Positions 18,986 to 28,452 of a stretch of DNA of 64,000 bases are shown piece by piece. Both the position numbers and the translations under genes were made by a program. Position 1 is the first letter of the stretch, and each line of letters opens with the position of its first letter. This stretch comes from Roseivirga sp. UBA6061 (GTDB taxonomy: Bacteria; Bacteroidota; Bacteroidia; Cytophagales; Cyclobacteriaceae). The DNA lies in assembly GCA_002427745.1 (NCBI GenBank), contig DIYF01000119.1, positions 1 to 64,000 of the forward strand, written 5' to 3'. The notes under the pieces were generated by a model. The model was not told where the DNA came from, made no database searches, and worked only from the letters and a program-made list of their open reading frames with translations.

Positions 18986-19717
18986 TTATTGGGGAATTAC
19001 AAAATCAATCTCTTCCAGCTTCCAGTCAATGACTAGGCCTTTGCCTACACCAATCGCAGCCTTTTCGCCATAGAGATACTCTACCAGGTATAAGGCAGGG
19101 TCGTAGGATTTAGCACCTCCGGCAGAGGTAATCGCTTTGCCATCATGCACAAAGCTGATGTCCTTTCTCACATCGAGGTGGGGGAAGGTTTCTTTAAACC
19201 GATCTATATCGCTGGGAAAGGTGGTACATTTCAAGCCATCCAGCAGGCCCGCCTGTGCCAGAATAAAGGCACCATCACAAAGTGACATTATGTACCTGGC
19301 TGCGCTCCCTTTTTCCTTTACAAAGCTGATAAGTTGTTCGTCCTCCAGGTCGGTGTCCATATTATGTTCGGCACTGGGAACTACCAGCACATCAATTTCA
19401 GGAACGTCTTCAAAATCATAATCGGGAATCAGGTTTATCCCCTCAAAAGTCCTGATAGCCTCTTTAGTGGGAGAAACAATGAAGACTTTCATCCCCTTAT
19501 GTGTATGAAAGATGGTGTGCTGAAAGATGTCGTAGGGAGCCATTAGTTCAGAATTATAAACTCCGTTAATTGCCAGTATGCCCACATTCAGTGTTTCATC
19601 AGGTTCATTTTCTGCTTTAAACACTTCTATACTTGTCTGCATAAGTGTTTCTTCTTTTGATGTCTGACAACTTACTGCCAGGGCAAAAACAGCCAGGCAA
19701 AACAATACTCTATTCAT
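18986..19717 (-). CDS. DJ-1/PfpI-family lipoprotein
   Basis: 243 residues from the ATG at 19717. A longer reading is possible but this start gives a lipoprotein signal peptide (RVLFCLAVFALAVSC, lipid Cys17) and overlaps the amidohydrolase stop by 4 bases (ATGA). The DJ-1/PfpI fold follows: GILAINGVYNSELMAPYDIFQ, then the nucleophile elbow SLCDGAFILAQAG with Cys147, then SAGGAKSYDPALYLVEYL. This resembles the GATase1-like group next to AraC regulators (FtrA/ThiJ) more than proteases. Function unknown, envelope-located. Third gene of a VOC-amidohydrolase-DJ-1 operon. Confidence 0.85.
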   Translation of the reverse strand: MNRVLFCLAVFALAVSCQTSKEETLMQTSIEVFKAENEPDETLNVGILAINGVYNSELMAPYDIFQHTIFHTHKGMKVFIVSPTKEAIRTFEGINLIPDYDFEDVPEIDVLVVPSAEHNMDTDLEDEQLISFVKEKGSAARYIMSLCDGAFILAQAGLLDGLKCTTFPSDIDRFKETFPHLDVRKDISFVHDGKAITSAGGAKSYDPALYLVEYLYGEKAAIGVGKGLVIDWKLEEIDFVIPQ

Positions 19718-20976
19718 TCTTTCACATTTTTGTAAATCACACCATCCTTCATCACAAAGCCTACATTTCTCAGCTTTGCTATGTCTTTGGAAGGATCTCC
19801 TTCTACCGCAATAATATCCGCCCAAAAACCCGCTTTCAGCTTACCCAGTTTTTCCAGATGAAACTGCTCAGCATTCCCGGCAGTCGCTATTCTCAGGGCC
19901 GACATTACGTCCACACCATATTCTACCATCAGCTCCAGCTCTATCACATTTTCTCCATGGGGGAAAACTCCCACGTCACCACCAAAAACCAAATCGACAC
20001 CAGCTTCCAAAGCCAGTGCCATTGACGCTCTTTTCTGAACAATTCTATCCGGCTCAGGATCCACACCTTTGTTCCAGCCTCTGTATTGTGAAATAGCATC
20101 ACCCGCTGCCACGGTAGGACAAAAAGCCACACCTTCACGTTTCATCAGTTCAAAAACCTCACGGGTTCCGCCATCCCCATGTTCAATGGTCTCAACACCC
20201 GCCAGAATCGCCCTGCGCATTCCTTCAGCAGAAGCAGCATGCGCCACCACATAGCGACCGCTGCTCTCAGCAATTTCCACAATGGTCTTCAGCTCAGTTA
20301 CAGTGAAAGTAGGTGCAGCCGTATTCTCCGGACTCCAGCGGTAATCTGCATATACTTTGATAAAATCGGCACCATTGCCAATCTGGTCACGTGTTACTCT
20401 GATCAGGTCATCAAAACCATCAGCAGGTTCTGCCCCCAGGGGCACCTGCACACCTTCATGAAACCCTTTGGGCCCGTAACTTCCTGTAGCCACAATGGCC
20501 TTGCCGGCCACCAAAAGCCGGGGACCTGGAATCACTCCTTTTTCCACGGCTTGTTTCATTCCCACATCGGCATAACCCGCTCCTTCCGAACCCAGATCGC
20601 GCATGGTAGTGACCCCCGCCATCAGGGAAGCTTTCAGGTGATTCACAGCCCTGGCAGAACGCTCCGCTACCGATTCCTTGAGCACCTGATCATTCCAGCC
20701 TACCTCATTATAAGGGTGTAGGAGAATATGTGAGTGCCCTTCAATCAACCCGGGCATCAGCGTATGTCCTTTAAGTTGAATTACCTGATCAAATTTACCT
20801 CTCCTCTCAGGGCCCGCATAGACGATTTCATTGCCTTTTACTTCCACAACCCATCCCGGGTGAAAATCCTGTCCATCAAAGACTCTGTCAGCCTTCAGCT
20901 GATAGCTAAGATCCTGAGCATTTACCGAAAGGCTTAAAAGACAAGCAAACAATACATTTATAAGAGTTATCCTCAT
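19714..20976 (-). CDS. Secreted amidohydrolase-superfamily enzyme (imidazolonepropionase/prolidase-like)
   Basis: 420 residues with a signal peptide ([18 protein letters not shown]). Metal-site motifs of the amidohydrolase superfamily are in order: HSH at 81-83 in [11 protein letters not shown], a lysine in [10 protein letters not shown], histidines in [10 protein letters not shown] and TIEHGDGG, and the late aspartate in [11 protein letters not shown]. The C-terminal [20 protein letters not shown] closes the small beta-sandwich domain. Relatives include Xaa-Pro dipeptidases and secreted hydrolases; the substrate is not readable from sequence. Translationally coupled at both ends (4-base overlaps). 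Confidence 0.9.
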   Translation of the reverse strand: MRITLINVLFACLLSLSVNAQDLSYQLKADRVFDGQDFHPGWVVEVKGNEIVYAGPERRGKFDQVIQLKGHTLMPGLIEGHSHILLHPYNEVGWNDQVLKESVAERSARAVNHLKASLMAGVTTMRDLGSEGAGYADVGMKQAVEKGVIPGPRLLVAGKAIVATGSYGPKGFHEGVQVPLGAEPADGFDDLIRVTRDQIGNGADFIKVYADYRWSPENTAAPTFTVTELKTIVEIAESSGRYVVAHAASAEGMRRAILAGVETIEHGDGGTREVFELMKREGVAFCPTVAAGDAISQYRGWNKGVDPEPDRIVQKRASMALALEAGVDLVFGGDVGVFPHGENVIELELMVEYGVDVMSALRIATAGNAEQFHLEKLGKLKAGFWADIIAVEGDPSKDIAKLRNVGFVMKDGVIYKNVKE

Positions 20977-21389
20977 GATGCGAAGATTTGTGAGGGATCT
21001 TTGAAGGATTTGAATTCCAGTGCATTCCCGCTCGGGTCGAGGAAAAACATAGTAGCCTGCTCTCCCACTTCTCCTTTAAAACGGATGTAAGGCTCTATTA
21101 CGAACTCTGTGCCATGAGCCCTCAGCTTATCTGCGAGGTCATGCCACTGCTGCCATTCCAGCACTGCTCCGAAATGCCTGACAGGCACATTCTTACCATC
21201 TACCTGGTTGGCATGTGCCTGAGCCAGTTCTTCAGGCTTGACATGAGCACTCAACTGATGCCCGAAAAAGTTAAAGTCAATCCACTTATCTGTCGACCGG
21301 CCAATTTCGCAGCCCAGCAAGTCACCGAAAAAAGCCCTGGTAGACGCAATGTCTTTTACCGGAAAGGCCAAATGAAAAGGAGTACCCAT
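20973..21389 (-). CDS. VOC-family (glyoxalase/dioxygenase-like) protein
   Basis: 138 residues, one VOC module pair: [23 protein letters not shown] (split here by the first beta-alpha-beta), [20 protein letters not shown], and the end [17 protein letters not shown], which supplies the usual late glutamate ligand. Family members bind a metal and act as dioxygenases, isomerases or lyases. No signal peptide, although the two genes after it encode exported proteins; first gene of that operon, overlapping the next by 4 bases. Confidence 0.88.
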   Translation of the reverse strand: MGTPFHLAFPVKDIASTRAFFGDLLGCEIGRSTDKWIDFNFFGHQLSAHVKPEELAQAHANQVDGKNVPVRHFGAVLEWQQWHDLADKLRAHGTEFVIEPYIRFKGEVGEQATMFFLDPSGNALEFKSFKDPSQIFAS

Positions 21390-21531
21390 GATTCATAATT
21401 TTTCAACAAAATGGTCAATTCTGTGGTCAGGCACAACCTGTTTTTAGATTCCGTCACTTTGATTGACAGTTTCATCACATTTAGTTGAAACCACCTGTCA
21501 GACCCTCTAAGATTGAGGAAAAAGAGAAGTC

Positions 21532-23067
21532 ATGAAAAAACTCACCGTCTTTAGATTATTGATCGCATTTGGCCTGATAATACCCTTCGCCAAAAAGATA
21601 TTTCTCATATCCTTTCTGAACATTCCGGAATTTCTGGAAGAGGCCCAACGACTCGCAGGTAGCCCGGTCGGAACAGATCAACTGGTCAGTTTTATGCAAA
21701 AGCAGGCAATTGCAGACAGCCTGATCCTTCTGTCACTCATACCCCTTATTTACTTCTTTATCTTAAAAAAACTGGATTCAAAAGGCCGGTTTATTCTTAT
21801 ATACCCTGTCGCGATAATCACCTCTGTGATATTGGGAATCGGATTGGCTTATCTGGACCAATACCTCAATCCCTACTTCATGAGTGGTTATGCAGCGGTA
21901 ACAGGGCAATCTTCATCTTTTGATCTCTTCTTCAGGTTGCAAACAGACAATGCGATTGACATCCTCAACATTTTCTTTATCACGGGCCTGATCTATAAAA
22001 TTGAAGGATTGCTCTTCAGTTCTGATGTCAGTATCCGGGAAATACTAAGTCGGACCAATACAGGTTTCTGGATTGTACTGTCGATCACAACCATCCCTGT
22101 CTTACTAATCATCTACCCGCGTTCATTTATCTCTCCAGGCCAGTTTTTTCTTATTCTTCCTCAAATAGTCTCGGTTGGCGCACTGTCTCTCGTTGTCGCC
22201 TTATTCTTCCTCCGAAGTTTCTATGAGCGCCCGGAGTTCGGCTTAAAAACATTCCTGACATGCTTTCAAAGGACTTTGTTTCCTTCACTTGGCATCGTGA
22301 GCACTGTTCTTGTCGCGCGCACCTGGCATTATGAGGATTCGCTGGCCTTTGGTGATTTCTACACCGGACTGATGCTTACATCCGTCATTTATATCCTGGT
22401 TGTTTGTGCATTGAGTTATTTTCTGTTCAGACTTGACGTTGGAGGTATAAAAAACACCATGTTGCTAAAGCTCAGGCTCAACAAATCCAGTTCAGAGCTC
22501 AACCTTCTTAAATCACAGGTAAACCCACACTTTCTCTTTAATTCCCTCAATACACTTTACGGCATTGCACTTCAGGAAGAAGCCCTGAAAGCGGCTGATG
22601 GTATTCAGAAACTCAGCAACATGATGCGATTTATGCTTGAGGAGAACACAGCAGATAAAATTGAGTTATCCCGGGAAATAGAGTACATCCATAATTATAT
22701 TGATTTACAAAAGCTGAGACTGGCTCCAACAGAGAAAATGGTCTTGGATATAAATATAGAGGAACCCTGTTCCGGAGAAATTACACCCATGCTGATCATC
22801 CCTTTCATCGAAAATGCCTTTAAACATGGCATAAGTTTTCAGGAGAAATCCTGGATTGACCTACACCTGAGCTGTCAGCCTGAAGAAGTCAGTCTGAAGA
22901 TCAAAAACAGCAAGCATGCAAAAAGCGGAGTCAGAGACAAGCAAGGTGGCATCGGTATCGAAAATGTGAGAAAGAGGCTTGATATTCTCTATCCTGATAC
23001 TCACTTGCTCAAAATTGAGAATAAGGAGAGCTCATACAGTGTTTCACTGAAAATTCCACTGCAATGA
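21532..23067 (+). CDS. LytS/YehU-type sensor histidine kinase
   Basis: 511 residues. Residues about 5-300 hold seven or eight hydrophobic segments and no recognisable extracellular domain. The His_kinase domain starts KSQVNPHFLFNSLNTLYGI with His333 as the phosphorylation site, then a PFIENAFKHG N-box (near 425) and GGIGIENVRKRL (G-box). This is the LytS/YehU class, which always pairs with a LytTR regulator; the next gene overlaps by 4 bases and is exactly that. The signal is unknown; the partner genes downstream (PLP decarboxylase, lipoprotein) may be in the same unit. Confidence 0.93.
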   Translation: MKKLTVFRLLIAFGLIIPFAKKIFLISFLNIPEFLEEAQRLAGSPVGTDQLVSFMQKQAIADSLILLSLIPLIYFFILKKLDSKGRFILIYPVAIITSVILGIGLAYLDQYLNPYFMSGYAAVTGQSSSFDLFFRLQTDNAIDILNIFFITGLIYKIEGLLFSSDVSIREILSRTNTGFWIVLSITTIPVLLIIYPRSFISPGQFFLILPQIVSVGALSLVVALFFLRSFYERPEFGLKTFLTCFQRTLFPSLGIVSTVLVARTWHYEDSLAFGDFYTGLMLTSVIYILVVCALSYFLFRLDVGGIKNTMLLKLRLNKSSSELNLLKSQVNPHFLFNSLNTLYGIALQEEALKAADGIQKLSNMMRFMLEENTADKIELSREIEYIHNYIDLQKLRLAPTEKMVLDINIEEPCSGEITPMLIIPFIENAFKHGISFQEKSWIDLHLSCQPEEVSLKIKNSKHAKSGVRDKQGGIGIENVRKRLDILYPDTHLLKIENKESSYSVSLKIPLQ

Positions 23068-23726
23068 TAAGGGCCATTGCCATTGATGATGAGCCAATAG
23101 CTCTGCAGGTTATTGAGAGACATGCAGACAAAATTCCGTACCTACACCTGGTTCGCTCTTTCACCAATGCCTTTGAAGCCATAGATTTTCTCAGAAACGA
23201 GCGGGTAGACCTTATTTTTCTGGACATTCAAATGCCGGATATTTCAGGACTGGAGTTTCTCAACAGCCTCTCTGTAAAACCACCAATTGTTTTCACCACA
23301 GCCTACTCACAATATGCTGTAGAAAGCTATGAGCAGGGTGCGATAGACTACCTGCTAAAACCCTTTGACTTCGGGCGGTTCTTAAAAGCGGTTAACAGAG
23401 TGGCAGAGCAGGGTCAACAGCATGAAACCTACATCTTTCTCAAAACAGGCTTTGACTATGTGAGATTAGAAGTCCGGCAGATTCTCTATGCCAAAGCTGA
23501 AGGCAATTATGTGAAATTTATTACTGCTGAAAAGAGCATAATGAGTCGTATGAAAATGAAAGAAGTCGAGGCGGCTCTTGACCCAGGTACCTTTATCAAA
23601 GTCCATCGGTCTTACATTGTGAACCGAACAGTTATTGATAAAATAGAGAAACATCAGATCCACATTCAACAAGACCTGATACCTATTAGCCAAACCTACT
23701 ACGAGCAGCTCATTACTCAGCTTTAG
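23064..23726 (+). CDS. LytTR-family response regulator
   Basis: 220 residues. Receiver domain 1-115 with phospho-acceptor Asp54 in LIFLDIQMPDISG, acidic pocket DDE at 8-10 and the conserved Lys in LLKPFDF. C-terminal LytTR DNA-binding domain (about 125-218): ILYAKAEGNYVKF, then FIKVHRSYIVNRTVI, both typical. Starts inside the kinase stop (ATGA overlap). It probably controls promoters with paired LytTR sites; none was recognised in the 140 bases in front of the kinase gene. Confidence 0.95.
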   Translation: MIRAIAIDDEPIALQVIERHADKIPYLHLVRSFTNAFEAIDFLRNERVDLIFLDIQMPDISGLEFLNSLSVKPPIVFTTAYSQYAVESYEQGAIDYLLKPFDFGRFLKAVNRVAEQGQQHETYIFLKTGFDYVRLEVRQILYAKAEGNYVKFITAEKSIMSRMKMKEVEAALDPGTFIKVHRSYIVNRTVIDKIEKHQIHIQQDLIPISQTYYEQLITQL

Positions 23727-23759
23727 TTTGCTAAATTCGCTGCTGACAAACAGCAGCAT

Positions 23760-25193
23760 ATGAACAGCGAAGAATTTCGAAAATACGGCCATGAGCTGGT
23801 AGACTGGATGGCAGATTACTTTGAGGATGTAGAGTCTTACCCGGTACTACCGGATGTGGCTCCCGGAGACATCATGAGGCAAATACCGGATAAAGCCCCG
23901 GAACAACCCGAAGGTTTTGAATCCATTTTCAGCGACTTCAAGTCGAAAATACTACCGGGCATGACACATTGGGAGAGCCCCAATTTCATGGCTTATTTTC
24001 CCGCCAATAAGAGCAAGGCCTCCGTTCTGGCAGAAATGCTGATGTCTACCATGGGGGCACAATGCATGATGTGGCTTACCTCTCCGGCAGCTGCCGAACT
24101 GGAAGAGCAAATGATGAACTGGCTGCGTGATATGCTGGGGCTTCCGCAACATTTTACAGGCTGTATTCAGGACACTGCCTCCACGGCCACGCTATGCGCC
24201 ATTCTGACCGCAAGGGAGCAGGCAACGCAGTATGGGATTAACCGAAAAGGCTTTGCCGGTGATGAAAAGTTCACGATTTACTGCTCCGAGCAAATTCATT
24301 CCTCAATAGATAAGGGAGCCAAAATTGCGGGCATCGGGCAGAATCAGGTCAGGAAAATTCCTACAGATGCGCAGTATGCTTTAAAAGCCGATCTACTCAG
24401 GCAGTTTATCGAACAGGACATAGCCGATGGTTTCAGGCCGCTTTGCGTTGTATCAGCCATTGGTACTACGGGAACAACAGCCGTAGACCCCATAGCCGCC
24501 ATCAGTGATATATGTGAAGAATTTAACATCTGGCACCATGTGGATGCTGCCTATGCCGGCACAGTCCTTGTTTTGCCGGAAATGCGCTGGATGTCTGAAG
24601 GGGTAGAACGAGCAGATAGCTTTGTATTTAACCCTCATAAATGGATGTTTACCAATTTCGATTGTACCGCCTATTTTGTAAAAGACCCCGCTGCCCTCGT
24701 AAACACCTTTGCCATTTCACTGGATATCCTGAAAACGGATGTAGATAACGAGGTAAAGAACTATCGCGACTGGGGCATACCCCTGGGCCGCAGATTCCGC
24801 GCTCTTAAGCTCTGGTTTGTGATCCGTGAAATGGGAGTAAGCGGCATACAGGAGAAGATAAGAAGCCATATCGCTTATGGACAATGGCTCCGAACTGAAA
24901 TTGAAGCACATAGTGATTTTGAATTGCTGGCCCCCGTGATTCTTAATACTCTGAATTTCCGATTCAGGGCAGATGAGGCCGAAAGCACGCTGAATGAACT
25001 CAATAAGCAGATCATGGACAATGTGAATAAGTCAGGAAAGCTCTTCTTTGTGCAAAATGTTCTCGAAGGCAGATTTGCCCTCAGACTGGCTTTTGGCGGA
25101 ACAGAGCTGGAGAAACGACATGTTGAAAATGCCTGGAAGCTTATCAGGGAAGAAGCCGTACGGGTTTATCAGCAGTTTAAACAAAAGACCTGA
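23760..25193 (+). CDS. Pyridoxal-phosphate-dependent decarboxylase (aromatic-L-amino-acid decarboxylase family)
   Basis: 477 residues, group II decarboxylase length. Signature residues: His180 in SEQIHSSIDKG, Asp262 in HHVDAAYAG (cofactor ring nitrogen), Lys294 in FNPHKWMFTNFDC (Schiff base). The N-terminal swap region ILPGMTHWESPNFMAYFP is that of DDC/TDC enzymes acting on tyrosine, tryptophan, DOPA or phenylalanine. Substrate specificity cannot be read. It lies 33 bases after the LytTR gene and 17 before a small lipoprotein gene, so it may be controlled as one unit with the two-component pair. Confidence 0.93.
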   Translation: MNSEEFRKYGHELVDWMADYFEDVESYPVLPDVAPGDIMRQIPDKAPEQPEGFESIFSDFKSKILPGMTHWESPNFMAYFPANKSKASVLAEMLMSTMGAQCMMWLTSPAAAELEEQMMNWLRDMLGLPQHFTGCIQDTASTATLCAILTAREQATQYGINRKGFAGDEKFTIYCSEQIHSSIDKGAKIAGIGQNQVRKIPTDAQYALKADLLRQFIEQDIADGFRPLCVVSAIGTTGTTAVDPIAAISDICEEFNIWHHVDAAYAGTVLVLPEMRWMSEGVERADSFVFNPHKWMFTNFDCTAYFVKDPAALVNTFAISLDILKTDVDNEVKNYRDWGIPLGRRFRALKLWFVIREMGVSGIQEKIRSHIAYGQWLRTEIEAHSDFELLAPVILNTLNFRFRADEAESTLNELNKQIMDNVNKSGKLFFVQNVLEGRFALRLAFGGTELEKRHVENAWKLIREEAVRVYQQFKQKT

Positions 25194-25210
25194 GCGACTG
25201 TTTTTTGAGC

Positions 25211-25762
25211 ATGTATAAACTTTCTTTTACACTGGCATGTGTCTTTCTGATTTTATCGGGGTGTAATCCGGATAAAAACAAGAAAGTTGATCAAACAACT
25301 ATATCCTTTGCAACAAATGATGCCAGCAAGCTCTTCTTCAAAAACCTGAGACAACCTTACTATGATAAGGAGGAGATGGCGGCTGCCAAAATGGACGTTT
25401 ACCGACTCAAAAAGAGAAATACCGCTAATGAACATCCGGTTATCAATCTGGCCATCGTAAATAACTGGCGTTATGATGAGGCCTATTTACTGCTGGAGCC
25501 TAACAGCCTCCTGTCATTAAGTGAATTAGCCGTGAGCTGGGTTAAGGAAAGTAGTAGGGAAGAGGGTACCGTCTCGTTTGAAAACGGCAATAAGCAAAGC
25601 ATTGTCAGATTTGCCGATCAGATATACGCACTCATTCAGCAGGAAGCAACACTTACTGTGAGTGTAGGAGATAAAAGTATGGATATACTCGAAACGGCTG
25701 AAGACAGAGAAGCCTTCAGAATCACTATGGTCGATTACTATCGCCTGGTACAGCGATTGTAA
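25211..25762 (+). CDS. Small lipoprotein of unknown function
   Basis: 183 residues from the ATG at 25211; an in-frame TTG two codons earlier is less likely. A lipoprotein signal peptide ends in the lipobox LSGC (SFTLACVFLILSGC). The mature part begins with a charged linker, then KLFFKNLRQPYYDKEEMAAAKMDVYRL is split by strongly helical and beta segments, including INLAIVNNWRYDEAYLLLEPN. No known domain recognised. It follows the decarboxylase by 17 bases and ends directly against a convergent tiny membrane protein gene. Confidence 0.68.
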   Translation: MYKLSFTLACVFLILSGCNPDKNKKVDQTTISFATNDASKLFFKNLRQPYYDKEEMAAAKMDVYRLKKRNTANEHPVINLAIVNNWRYDEAYLLLEPNSLLSLSELAVSWVKESSREEGTVSFENGNKQSIVRFADQIYALIQQEATLTVSVGDKSMDILETAEDREAFRITMVDYYRLVQRL

Positions 25763-25897
25763 TTAATGCTCTTCTTTCTTCTTTTTGCCTTTGAAGAATA
25801 CATCGTGCTGGCTTATTGCGCTTACCGCAGCAATCAGCACTACTACTATCCAAAGAAAGGTATTGGCGCCACCGCCTATTGGAGGATCAAATAACAT
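25763..25897 (-). CDS. Tiny single-span membrane protein (44 residues)
   Basis: 44 residues from ATG at 25897. Short N-terminus with DPPIGGGANTF, one membrane segment (about 14-29, LWIVVVLIAAVSAI), and a very basic tail FFKGKKKKEEH. The positive-inside rule places the tail in the cytoplasm. The stop lies directly against the stop of the convergent lipoprotein gene. Coding is supported by the clean TM-plus-basic-tail layout; small membrane proteins of this look are common in Bacteroidota but I cannot name the family. Confidence 0.55.
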   Translation of the reverse strand: MLFDPPIGGGANTFLWIVVVLIAAVSAISQHDVFFKGKKKKEEH

Positions 25898-26083
25898 TGT
25901 TCTTGTCTTTTAGCGGAGGCAAAGATATTACAAAAAGCCTATGTTAAGAAACTGTTCACATTTTTTTAACAGGGCTGTAATAATTCGGTTAAACTGGGCT
26001 CAAAATGTAATAATAACTTAACTATTTCTTGGTCAAAAACAGGCGCTCTTCCTTCTAATTTCGGGCATCCTTATGGTACTGGA

Positions 26084-26317
26084 ATGAAGAACTCTCTCAG
26101 AATAGAACGCAAAAGAAAAAAGATCACGCAAGAGCAGCTTGCCGGTTTGGTTGGTGTCTCTCGCCAGAGCATTAATGCCATTGAGCGTGGCAAATACACT
26201 CCCTCTACTGTATTAGCGCTTAAAATTTCAGAGATTTTCAACACTACGGTCAATAGTCTTTTCGAACTGGAGCCTCTCGATCACCAAAGAAAAAACGGTG
26301 TGGCTCAGGTAGACTGA
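26084..26317 (+). CDS. XRE/Cro-family helix-turn-helix regulator
   Basis: 77 residues, a single HTH_3 domain: RIERKRKKITQEQLAGLVG, then VSRQSINAIERGKYTPS (recognition helix), then LALKISEIFNTTVNSLFEL. This is the YozG/YgzD-like short Cro type found in many bacteria, usually encoded beside a small membrane protein gene it represses. Here the divergent neighbour is the 44-residue membrane protein, 186 bp away, which fits that pattern loosely. Confidence 0.9.
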   Translation: MKNSLRIERKRKKITQEQLAGLVGVSRQSINAIERGKYTPSTVLALKISEIFNTTVNSLFELEPLDHQRKNGVAQVD

Positions 26318-26346
26318 TTCTAAAAAGCCGGTATTACCCTACCCAA

Positions 26347-26769
26347 CTAACTACCGAAGGCGGTAAGTACCAGCCTGCGTTGCCCTCCGTAATTGCGGTG
26401 CTCACACAGATAAATTCCCTGCCAGGTACCTAAATTTAATCTGCCATTGGTAATGGGCACCGTTACGGAACTGCCCAATAGCGAAGACTTGATATGTGAG
26501 GTCATATCATCTGGACCTTCAAAAGTATGCTTGAAATAGGTAGCCGATTCCGGTACCAGCACATTGAAATGAGATTCAAAATCTTCCCTGACGGTAGGGT
26601 CCGCATTCTCATTGATCGTAAGGCTGGCCGAAGTATGTTTGATAAATACCTGTAGCAATCCGGCATTCAATTGCGAAATTTCCGGAAGCCCTTCCAGTAT
26701 TTCATGCGTGATCAAATGAAAGCCTCTTTTGAAGGCGGGTAGCTGTATTTCCTGCTGGAAAGTCTGCAT
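26347..26769 (-). CDS. yjbQ: YjbQ-family protein (secondary thiamine-phosphate synthase fold)
   Basis: 140 residues, full family length. Conserved pieces: FIKHTSASLTINENADPTV, then HTFEGPDDMTSHIKSSLLG, then NGRLNLGTWQGIYLCEHR. The histidines and the DDMxSHIK segment form the YjbQ/UPF0047 active-site cluster. Some members can replace thiamine-phosphate synthase weakly; the true role is unsettled. Its start overlaps the prfA stop by one base (TAATG), so the two are coupled. Confidence 0.93.
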   Translation of the reverse strand: MQTFQQEIQLPAFKRGFHLITHEILEGLPEISQLNAGLLQVFIKHTSASLTINENADPTVREDFESHFNVLVPESATYFKHTFEGPDDMTSHIKSSLLGSSVTVPITNGRLNLGTWQGIYLCEHRNYGGQRRLVLTAFGS

Positions 26770-27842
26770 TATTCGTTGGAGCCGTCCTGGAGGCGGTCTG
26801 CGTTCTCTGCGATTCTCAGGTTTTCCACAAAATCAAGTAGCTGTCCATCCATTACATTAGGCAGGTTATGTACTGAGTACCCGATACGATGGTCGGTGAC
26901 CCGCCCCTGAGGATAGTTATAGGTCCTGATTTTATCAGACCGGTCACCACTGCCTACCAACGATTTACGATGATCTGCCACTTCATCCTGCTGCTTTTTC
27001 AGCTCCTGCTCATAAAGCCTCGAACGCAGTACCGTAAGTGCTTTGTCATAGTTCTTATGCTGCGAGCGCCCATCCTGGCACTCTACCACAATACCGGTAG
27101 GAATATGGGTAAGTCTCACGGCTGATTCAGTCTTGTTTACGTGCTGGCCACCTGCTCCTGAACTACGATAGGTGTCTTTTTTCACATCTTTCATGTTCAG
27201 GTCAACGTCTACATCTTCTACCTCAGGCATTACAGCCACAGAAGCAGCAGAGGTATGTACTCTGCCCTGAGACTCGGTCACCGGTACACGCTGCACACGA
27301 TGCACACCAGATTCAAACTTCAGCGAACCGTAGACATCTTCGCCCACCACGCTGAACACAATCTCTTTAAAACCTCCTGAGCTGGCTTCATTAAGGCTTA
27401 TCAGTTCCTTCTTCCAGCCCTGACCTTCTATAAAGCGGGTATACATACGATAAAGGTCCCCTGCAAAAATACCAGCCTCATCACCTCCGGCTCCGGCCCT
27501 GATCTCCATGATCACGTCTTTCGAGTCGTCCGGATCTTTAGGAATCAGCAGTACCTTCAGTTCCTCCTCCAGCACAGTATTGCGCTCATTCAGCTCCTCC
27601 AGCTCCATTTTGGCCATTTCCCTGAACTCCTCATCCTTCTCTGTTTTGAGTATCTCCTTGGAAGACTCGATGTTATCGAGCACATTCTGATAGTCGTCAT
27701 AGACCTTGACAATCTTTTCCAGGTCTTTGTACTCCTTGCTCAGTTTAGAATACGCCTTCATATCAGACATGGCGTCTGGCTGAACAATGAGCTGACCCAC
27801 CTCCTCAAATCTGTCTTTTATCGCTGCAAGCTTTTCAAGCAT
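26769..27842 (-). CDS. prfA: Peptide chain release factor 1
   Basis: 357 residues from the ATG at 27842; an upstream in-frame TTG would add six residues. The RF1 codon-recognition motif PVT is in RVQRVPVTESQGR (about residues 187-189) and the peptidyl-tRNA hydrolysis motif GGQ is in SSGAGGQHVNKTES (about 231-233). The PVT tripeptide marks RF1 (UAA/UAG) rather than RF2 (SPF). Essential translation factor. It shares its end with yjbQ; no programmed frameshift (an RF2 feature) is expected or seen. Confidence 0.98.
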   Translation of the reverse strand: MLEKLAAIKDRFEEVGQLIVQPDAMSDMKAYSKLSKEYKDLEKIVKVYDDYQNVLDNIESSKEILKTEKDEEFREMAKMELEELNERNTVLEEELKVLLIPKDPDDSKDVIMEIRAGAGGDEAGIFAGDLYRMYTRFIEGQGWKKELISLNEASSGGFKEIVFSVVGEDVYGSLKFESGVHRVQRVPVTESQGRVHTSAASVAVMPEVEDVDVDLNMKDVKKDTYRSSGAGGQHVNKTESAVRLTHIPTGIVVECQDGRSQHKNYDKALTVLRSRLYEQELKKQQDEVADHRKSLVGSGDRSDKIRTYNYPQGRVTDHRIGYSVHNLPNVMDGQLLDFVENLRIAENADRLQDGSNE

Positions 27843-27914
27843 GGTTTCCTTTATTAGCAAGTAAAATTAACAAACAAGATTAACTTTGTAGCCCAGATAA
27901 ATCGCATTTGTCTT

Positions 27915-28391
27915 ATGAAAGGTAGCTTCTTTATTCTCGCTGTACTTGTTCTTTTTGCCTGCTCTGACGGAAAGGTAGACACCTCTCAGGTGCAGACTGA
28001 AATGAAAGCCCGAGAGGTAAAAGTAGTACCCGAAGCCAAAATACTGGAACGCGCCTTTCAGCTGGGAGACAGCCTCCTGAGCACCGTGGACCAGACCAGA
28101 GGACTGAGCAAGGCATGGGGGGTTTACCAAAGCTGGCAAATCAGCGATATAACTATCAACTGCTCAATTCACTCATTCAAAACGCTGTATGAGATGGAAG
28201 AGAAGGAAAAGCAGGTTTTTGAGGCCTATCGTTACAGTGCTGAAAACAAGCAGCAGCCAGACCCTAACGTACAGCGCCTGCCGGGAGAAATTATGGTGTA
28301 TAATGCCCCCTACCTGAAAGAAGGTGAATTATTAGGCATGTGGTCTATCAAGCTCCCCCGCAAATACATCATCCTGACACTTCAGGAATAG
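27915..28391 (+). CDS. Small lipoprotein of unknown function
   Basis: 158 residues. Lipoprotein signal peptide GSFFILAVLVLFAC with the lipid cysteine at 16. The mature part is helical: a charged stretch (20-55), ERAFQLGDSLLSTVDQ, then a C-terminal portion with VQRLPGEIMVYNAPYL and KLPRKYIIL. Some resemblance to the DUF3365 heme-binding group in length and layout, but the CxxCH motif is missing and I do not make that call. Divergent from prfA by 72 bp. Confidence 0.65.
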   Translation: MKGSFFILAVLVLFACSDGKVDTSQVQTEMKAREVKVVPEAKILERAFQLGDSLLSTVDQTRGLSKAWGVYQSWQISDITINCSIHSFKTLYEMEEKEKQVFEAYRYSAENKQQPDPNVQRLPGEIMVYNAPYLKEGELLGMWSIKLPRKYIILTLQE

Positions 28392-28452
28392 CCCTGGCGG
28401 CCGGTAGGCGCAATAGTCAGAAAACGTATTTCTCAGCCCCCCTGGCAACTAC

